DNA from: Scatosoma sp964504025
GTDB lineage: Bacteria > Bacillota > Clostridia > Christensenellales > Borkfalkiaceae
Assembly (NCBI GenBank): GCA_964504025.1
Contig: CAZDCO010000040.1
Coordinates: 1 to 11,064 of the forward strand
Direction of reading: 5' to 3'
DNA length: 11,064 nt
Shown: positions 6,560 through 11,064 of the stretch, one piece after another
Position numbering within the stretch: position 1 is the first letter of the stretch
Layout of the letters: each line of letters starts with the position of its first letter
Program-made: the position numbers and the translations under genes
Notes under the pieces: generated by a model
The model's input: only the letters and a program-made list of their open reading frames with translations
Database searches by the model: none
What the model was told of the DNA's origin: nothing

Positions 6560-7174
6560 ATGGAAGCGTTTTACGAAGAGAGCGCGTTGGCGGTAAAATC
6601 GAATAAGGAAAGAAAAAAATACGCGATACTCAACGTCGTCTTTTGGATATTCGTCGTGTTGGCGGTCGTGTTCGGCGTACAGTGTATTTTCAATATTCCT
6701 TGGGGGGCGACGAATGAAACTGCGCAAGCGTTTTTGACGTACTCCGTCTTTTGCGGCTTCGTGTGCGTTTGCTTTGCTTCCATGTCGGTCGTTGCCTATA
6801 AATGGAAAAATACCTTAAACGTTACGTACGACTACCTGTTCGTTTCGGGCGAGTTAAGAATCGCAAGGGTGTATAATAGCAATAAACGCAAAACGCTTGC
6901 GAAGATCGATTGTGCCGATATTTTACAGGTCGGCGATTGCGATAATCCGTTTTTCAGTCGGTTATCCGCCGATCCCAACACGAAAACGATGGTATGTACC
7001 TCGAATGATACGCCGTCGGAGGGCAAGTTCTTTATGTACGTCTTGGTGGGCAACGATGGTAAATCGTTGTACGTGTTAGAGTGTCGTGAAACGCTGTTGA
7101 TGCACGTTTTACGCTCCGCTCGGCGCGGCGTTCTCGAAGACGGTTACGTTATGCAGGAGAAAAAGAATAAATAA
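6560..7174 (+). CDS. uncharacterised membrane protein with two N-terminal helices
   Basis: 204 aa. The start is set by AGGAG (6549-6553) 6 nt before ATG. The N-terminus is charged and probably cytoplasmic (KSNKERKKY, about residues 13-21). Two hydrophobic segments follow: about 22-46 (NVVFWIFVVLAVVFGVQ) and about 58-80 (FLTYSVFCGFVCVCFASM), the second rich in Cys. The remaining 120 residues look soluble and strand-rich, with YDYLFVSGELRIARV and a basic NSNKRKTLAKID segment. That would place this domain in the cytoplasm if the hairpin topology is right. It resembles the PH-like membrane-anchored proteins of Clostridia (possibly DUF6106), but I recall this only from general form and cannot confirm it. 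It lies 18 nt after the carB fusion and 3 nt before the desulfurase, so it belongs to the operon. No function can be assigned. Confidence 0.85.
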   Translation: MEAFYEESALAVKSNKERKKYAILNVVFWIFVVLAVVFGVQCIFNIPWGATNETAQAFLTYSVFCGFVCVCFASMSVVAYKWKNTLNVTYDYLFVSGELRIARVYNSNKRKTLAKIDCADILQVGDCDNPFFSRLSADPNTKTMVCTSNDTPSEGKFFMYVLVGNDGKSLYVLECRETLLMHVLRSARRGVLEDGYVMQEKKNK

Positions 7175-7177
7175 GCT

Positions 7178-8308
7178 ATGATATATTTGGACAATGCGGC
7201 GACGACGCAACCTTGCATGGAAGCGTTCGATAAAGCCGTCGTATTCGTAAAAGAAAAATATTTTAACCCTTCCGCGTTATACAACGAAGGATTTGCATTG
7301 CAGGGCGAGCTGAAAAAGGCGCGCTCCGCTTTGCTTTCTAAGGTCGCCGACGAAAGCGCGTTCGAGTTGATCTTCACTTCGTGCGGAACGGAGGCGGATA
7401 ACCAAGCGATTTTCTCGTTCGCAAAGCGCGGTAACGCCGTAACGACGGCAGGAGAACATTCCGCCGTATCGGCAGCGTTTGCCGAATTGAAGAATCGCGG
7501 CAACGTGGAAACGCGAATCGCGCCCTTGCGCGCGGACGGTTGCGTGGACGTGGAAAAACTGTTGACGCTCGTAGACGAAAAAACTTCATTCGTGTCCGTT
7601 ATGCACGTCAACAACGAGCTCGGTTCGATCAACGACGTCAACGCGATTGCAAAAAAGGTCAAAGCGAAAAATTCTCACACGATCTTTCACGTAGACGGCG
7701 TACAGGCGTACGGAAAGCTGCCTTTTCGGCTTGCAAAAGAGATAGACGTGTATTCGATCAGCGCACATAAAATCGGCGGCTTAAAGGGCGTTGGCGCGTT
7801 GATAAAGCGGAAGAGTTTACAAATCTCCCCGTACGTAATCGGCGGAGGACAAGAATCGGGCAAGCGCAGCGGCACGGAAAACGTATTCGGTATCATGCAG
7901 TTCGTTTACGCCGCGGAAAAGAAATTTGCTTCGTTGCGTAACGATTACGAGAGAATATTAGGCTATCGTGAAAGTTTGTACGAGCGGTTGGACAAAGAAG
8001 TGTATACGCGCTTGTCGCCGATCGAGGGCACGCCGTACGTGTTGACGGTGTCGGCGGTCGGTTTGCGCGGCGAGGTGCTATTGCACATGGCGAACGATCG
8101 CGGCTTGTTGATCGGTACGGGTTCGGCTTGTTCGTCCAACGCAAAAGCGCGGTATAGCCGCGTGGTGCTTTCCTGCGGTTGGAACGAAAAAATCGCGGAC
8201 GGCGTACTCCGTTTGAGTTTTTCTGAAAACACGACGGAAGAAGAAATAGAAAAAGCGGCGCAAATACTCAACGAGATCGGTCGAGATTTGAAGCGTCGCA
8301 TGCAATAA
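7178..8308 (+). CDS. cysteine desulfurase, IscS/NifS family (probable ThiI partner)
   Basis: A PLP-dependent aminotransferase-fold enzyme that takes sulfur from cysteine as a persulfide. 376 aa, normal for the group. Visible motifs: YLDNAATTQP at the N-terminus, CGTEADNQAI, His94 in GEHSAV (stacks on PLP), MHVNNELGSI, HVDGVQAYGK, Lys198 in SAHKIGG (Schiff base with PLP), and GGGQESGKRSGTEN (substrate-binding Arg). The catalytic Cys318 sits in GTGSACSS, the class I type loop. All key residues are present. The start is 3 nt after the preceding stop. The only clear SD-like sequence (GGAG) is about 20 nt upstream, so translation is probably coupled. thiI follows 15 nt downstream. In Bacillus subtilis the desulfurase NifZ is likewise paired with ThiI, so this enzyme most likely feeds ThiI. 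A general Fe-S role is also possible. Confidence 0.93.
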   Translation: MIYLDNAATTQPCMEAFDKAVVFVKEKYFNPSALYNEGFALQGELKKARSALLSKVADESAFELIFTSCGTEADNQAIFSFAKRGNAVTTAGEHSAVSAAFAELKNRGNVETRIAPLRADGCVDVEKLLTLVDEKTSFVSVMHVNNELGSINDVNAIAKKVKAKNSHTIFHVDGVQAYGKLPFRLAKEIDVYSISAHKIGGLKGVGALIKRKSLQISPYVIGGGQESGKRSGTENVFGIMQFVYAAEKKFASLRNDYERILGYRESLYERLDKEVYTRLSPIEGTPYVLTVSAVGLRGEVLLHMANDRGLLIGTGSACSSNAKARYSRVVLSCGWNEKIADGVLRLSFSENTTEEEIEKAAQILNEIGRDLKRRMQ

Positions 8309-8312
8309 GGAT

Positions 8313-8318
8313 AGGTGA
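8313..8318 (+). promoter_or_regulatory. ribosome binding site that decides the thiI start
   Basis: AGGTGA at 8313-8318 matches the 3' part of the AGGAGGTGA consensus and lies 5 nt before ATG 8324. A GTG at 8315 in the same frame lies inside this site, so it is unlikely to be the start. MEKVIILRYAEI also matches the usual ThiI N-terminus. Confidence 0.7.
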
Positions 8319-8323
8319 AGGAT

Positions 8324-9478
8324 ATGGAAAAGGTAATCATTCTCCGCTATGCGGAAATCTACTTAAAAGGGAAAAACAGAGGCTTTTTCGAACGCGCGTT
8401 GGAAACGAATTTGCAACGCGCCGTCAAGGATATCGATTGTCAGTTGATCAAACAAAGCGGACGCTATTTGGTGCGCGGCTTTGCCGAAGAGGACGCGGAC
8501 GGCTTGATCGAACGGTTGCAAAAGGTGTTCGGTATCCATTCGTTGAGCGTAGGTGTAGAAACCGATTCCGATTTGCCTTCGATTTTGGAAGCGGCGAAGA
8601 GTATTTGCCAAACGACGGGTACGTTTAAGGTGGAATCGCACCGCGGCGATAAGAAATATCCGTTGACGTCGGTGGAGATCAGCAGTAAGCTCGGCGGTAT
8701 GTTGTTGGCGACGTTCCCGTCGTTGCGCGTGGACGTGCACACGCCCGATTTCGTCGTGCGCGTCGATGTTCGCGAGCGCGGTAAAGCGTTCGTGTTTGCA
8801 GGCGTGATCGACGGTGCGAACGGTATGCCCGTGGGAACGGCAGGCAAGGGCTTGTTGTTGCTTTCCGGCGGTATCGATAGCCCCGTAGCCGGATATATGA
8901 TGGCAAAACGCGGTTTGAAAGTGGACTGTTTGCATTTCCACAGCTATCCGTACACGAATATGCAAGCCAAGGAAAAGGTAGTGGAGCTTGCGAAAGTATT
9001 GTCGGGGTATACCTGCGGTACGATGTTGTATACGGTCAGCGTTACGCATATTCAAGAGGCGATTCACGAAAAGTGTAAGCCGCAGTTTATGGTTACTTTG
9101 CTTCGTCGGTTTATGTATCGCATTGCCGAGCGGCAGGCAAACCGTTTGGGCGATCAATGTATCGTTACGGGTGAAAGCTTAGGGCAGGTAGCCAGCCAAA
9201 CGATCGAGGGGATCACTTCGTCCAATTCGGTGGTGGAAGCGTTGCCCGTGCTTCGTCCGTTGATCGGTTTCGATAAAAACGAAATTATCGATCGCTCCGT
9301 GAAGATGGGTGCGTACGATATTTCCATTTTGCCTTACGAAGATTGCTGTACGGTATTTTTACCCGACTTCCCCGTCATTCGTCCGAAAATGGAGGATATT
9401 TTGCAGGAAGAGGCAAAGCTGGACGTAGAGGGTTTGTTGGAAGAGGCGTTTGCTTCCGTAGAAAAAATCAGGATTTAA
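8324..9478 (+). CDS. thiI: tRNA 4-thiouridine synthase / thiamin thiazole sulfur carrier ThiI
   Basis: ThiI adenylates U8 of tRNA and inserts sulfur to make s4U. In many bacteria it also passes sulfur towards the thiamin thiazole. 384 aa from ATG 8324, the size of Firmicutes ThiI, which lacks the C-terminal rhodanese domain of the E. coli protein. The N-terminus is RYAEIYLKGKNRGFFE. A THUMP RNA-binding domain covers about residues 55-165. The PP-loop SGGIDS is at 181-186 (ATP binding), followed by FHSYPYTN and TGESLGQVASQT. The motif YEDCCTVFLP has Cys341 and Cys342 in the region of the catalytic Cys344 of E. coli ThiI. Without a rhodanese domain the persulfide should come directly from the desulfurase encoded just upstream. 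It is the last gene of the operon and ends 14 nt before a strong terminator. Confidence 0.95.
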   Translation: MEKVIILRYAEIYLKGKNRGFFERALETNLQRAVKDIDCQLIKQSGRYLVRGFAEEDADGLIERLQKVFGIHSLSVGVETDSDLPSILEAAKSICQTTGTFKVESHRGDKKYPLTSVEISSKLGGMLLATFPSLRVDVHTPDFVVRVDVRERGKAFVFAGVIDGANGMPVGTAGKGLLLLSGGIDSPVAGYMMAKRGLKVDCLHFHSYPYTNMQAKEKVVELAKVLSGYTCGTMLYTVSVTHIQEAIHEKCKPQFMVTLLRRFMYRIAERQANRLGDQCIVTGESLGQVASQTIEGITSSNSVVEALPVLRPLIGFDKNEIIDRSVKMGAYDISILPYEDCCTVFLPDFPVIRPKMEDILQEEAKLDVEGLLEEAFASVEKIRI

Positions 9479-9482
9479 GCGA

Positions 9483-9495
9483 GTTGCAATGCAAC
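9483..9495. repeat. short inverted repeat beside the terminator
   Basis: GTTGCA (9483-9488) and TGCAAC (9490-9495) are mirror arms around a single A. They touch the start of the large terminator palindrome. It cannot fold as a hairpin with a 1-nt loop, so it is more likely a chance palindrome or protein site than RNA structure. Confidence 0.3.
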
Positions 9496-9540
9496 GAAAA
9501 AAGAAGCGTTCCGAACGTTCGGAACGCTTCTTTTTTCGTT
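9493..9540. terminator. bidirectional terminator between thiI and groEL
   Basis: This is a 48-bp perfect palindrome centred between 9516 and 9517. The core GAAGCGTTCCGAA/TTCGGAACGCTTC is flanked by A6 on one side and T6 on the other, so it can end transcripts from both strands. The plus strand ends the car-thiI operon (stop at 9478), and the minus strand ends groEL (stop at 9555). Confidence 0.93.
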
Positions 9541-9554
9541 CTATACAGGGGGAA

Positions 9555-11064
9555 TTAGTACATGCCGCCCATGTCGCCGCCTGCAGGCGCAACTGCGGGG
9601 GGAGTGGGAATATCGGTAACGATACTTTCGGTGGTAAGCAACGTCGAAGCAACGGAAGCTGCGTTTTGCAATACCGAACGGGTAACCTTGGTCGGGTCGA
9701 TGATACCGCTTTCTACCATATCGCAATATTTGTTGTTGAGTGCGTCGAAACCGAAGTTCGCTTTCTTCGAGGACAATACTTTGTCAACGATAACCGAACC
9801 GTCCAAGCCTGCGTTTTTCGCGATTTGACGGATAGGTTCTTCCAATGCTTTCAAAACGATAGCCGCACCCGTCTTTTCGTCTCCCGTAAGGGAAGCAACG
9901 AGCTTTTTGACGGTGGGAACTGCGGAAAGCAACGCGCTGCCGCCACCGGGAACGTAGCCCTCTTCTACGGCTGCTCTCGTCGCCGCCAAAGCGTCGTCGA
10001 TACGCAATTTCTTTTCTTTCATTTCAACTTCGGTTGCCGCGCCTACGCTGATAACGGCTACGCCGCCTGCAAGCTTGGCAAGACGTTCTTGCAACTTTTC
10101 TCTATCGTAATCGGACTTCGTTTCCGCGATTTGTGCTTTGATCGAAGCGATACGAGCCTTGATGTCTTCGGTGTTGCCTGCGCCGCCGACGATCGTGGTG
10201 TTTTCTTTATCGATACGTACGGAAGCCGCTCTGCCGAGCATATCAGGGGTAACGTCCTTGAATTCGATACCCAAATCAGAGGAGATCACTTGACCGCCCG
10301 TCAATACCGCGATATCGCGCAACATTTCCTTTCTTCTGTCGCCGAATCCGGGAGCTTTTACCGCAACCGAATTGAATACGCCCTTCAACTTGTTTACGAT
10401 CAACGCCGCCAATGCGTCACCTTCTACGTCTTCGGCGATGATCATTAACTTTGCGCCCTGTTGTGCAAGCGGTTCGATGACGGTCAAAATTTCTTGCAAA
10501 GAGGAAATTTTCTTGTCGGTGATCAAAATGTAGGGGTTCTCCATAACCGCTTCCATCTTATCGGTGTTTGTAACCATATACGCGGAAGCGTAACCGCGAT
10601 CGAATTGCATACCTTCTACGGTAGTCAATTCGGTATTCATAGATTTGCCTTCTTCTACGGTAATAACGCCGTCTTTGCCTACGATTTCCATTGCCTTCGC
10701 GATCAACGCGCCTACTTCGGGGTTGCCTGCGGAAATGGAAGCGGTTTGTTCAATTGCCTTGTTGCTCTCAACCGCTTTGGAAATACTTTGTAAGTGCGCT
10801 ACGGTTGCGTTGACCGCCTTTTGAATACCCGATTTCAAAATGATAGGGTTTGCGCCTGCGGCAAGGTTCTTCAAACCTTCGCGTACAATCGCTTGTGCCA
10901 AAACGACTGCAGTCGTCGTACCGTCGCCTGCTACGTCGTTCGTCTTCGTGGACACTTCTTTTACGAGTTGTGCACCCATGTTTTCAAAAGCATCTTCCAA
11001 TTCGATTTCTTTCGCAATTGTTACGCGTCGTTCGTGATGAGGGGTGCGCCGAATTTTTTATCCA
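9555..11064 (-). CDS. groEL: chaperonin GroEL, 5' end missing and frameshifted near the window edge
   Basis: GroEL (Hsp60) forms the ATP-driven double-ring folding chamber with GroES. Reading the minus strand, the window holds about 500 of the usual 540 or so codons. Recognisable parts include DKKFGAPLITND just inside the edge, LEDAFENMGAQLVKE, the nucleotide-site motif AGDGTTTAVVLAQ, VKAPGFGDRRKEML in the apical domain, GYVPGGGSALL in the equatorial domain, and a shortened glycine-methionine tail (PAGGDMGGMY). Between DKKFGAPLITND and TIAKEIELEDAF the frame is broken by an apparent 1-base deletion at about 11026. Downstream of it 481 codons are open. The first start-like codon after the break (TTG at 11000) is only an internal Leu codon. 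The true start, any groES and any CIRCE element lie outside the window. An assembly or sequencing error is likelier than a pseudogene. Confidence 0.93.
11024..11027 (-). other. probable 1-base deletion in groEL
   Basis: On the minus strand the sequence reads AACGACGCGTAACAATTGCG. The conserved NDGVTIA needs AACGACGGCGTAACAATTGCG, one G more. With that G restored the frame runs on without a break into the long downstream ORF. Without it a TAA follows directly. The break lies about 40 nt from the window edge. Confidence 0.8.

Noticed and set aside
8315..8323. GTG 8315 as the thiI start
   Set aside because: It lies within the ribosome binding site that serves ATG 8324. The protein from 8324 begins as ThiI proteins usually do.
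9489..10448. A 319-codon plus-strand ORF opposite groEL
   Set aside because: It is antisense to well-conserved GroEL, begins inside the terminator palindrome, and has a low-complexity Arg/Phe/Cys-rich translation with no family motif.

Overview
The window looks like a chromosomal piece of an uncultured Firmicutes/Clostridia-type bacterium with mid-range GC. The reasons are AGGAGG-type ribosome binding sites, ROK glucokinase and DapF sequences of clostridial style, a ThiI without a rhodanese domain next to a cysteine desulfurase (the Bacillus/Clostridium arrangement), and compact operons closed by intrinsic terminators. Most genes are housekeeping genes. There are no CRISPR arrays, insertion sequences or phage genes.

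Layout: (1) 1-89, the 3' part of a serine tRNA and a terminator hairpin. (2) 119-1078, a ROK-family glucokinase with a GTG start. (3) 1079-1410, an intergenic region with a weak terminator, a perfect-consensus sigma-70 promoter (TTGACA, 17 nt, TATAAT), and a roughly 200-nt leader. The leader holds a 39-codon ORF whose stop codon lies inside a strong terminator hairpin, which looks like an attenuator. (4) 1411-9478, a tightly packed plus-strand operon: carA, a carB-dapF fusion, a two-helix membrane protein of unknown function, a cysteine desulfurase and thiI. (5) 9493-9540, a 48-bp perfectly palindromic bidirectional terminator. (6) 9555 to the window edge, groEL on the minus strand, cut off at its 5' end and carrying an apparent 1-base deletion about 40 nt from the edge.

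How the genes fit together: CarA and CarB make carbamoyl phosphate for pyrimidines and arginine. CarA keeps its fold motifs but has lost both the nucleophilic Cys (Gly249) and the catalytic His (Thr332) of its glutaminase site, so the enzyme probably uses free ammonia or another nitrogen donor. CarB appears intact and runs, without a stop codon, into a full-length diaminopimelate epimerase domain. That domain has lost one of its two catalytic cysteines (Gly1144). The desulfurase and ThiI form the usual sulfur relay for tRNA 4-thiouridine and thiamin thiazole. The leader resembles the E. coli pyrBI arrangement, in which a leader peptide, U-rich pause stretches and a terminator sense UTP.

The best candidates for something undescribed are the glutaminase-dead CarA, the CarB-DapF fusion with its altered active site, and the leader ORF/attenuator that controls them.
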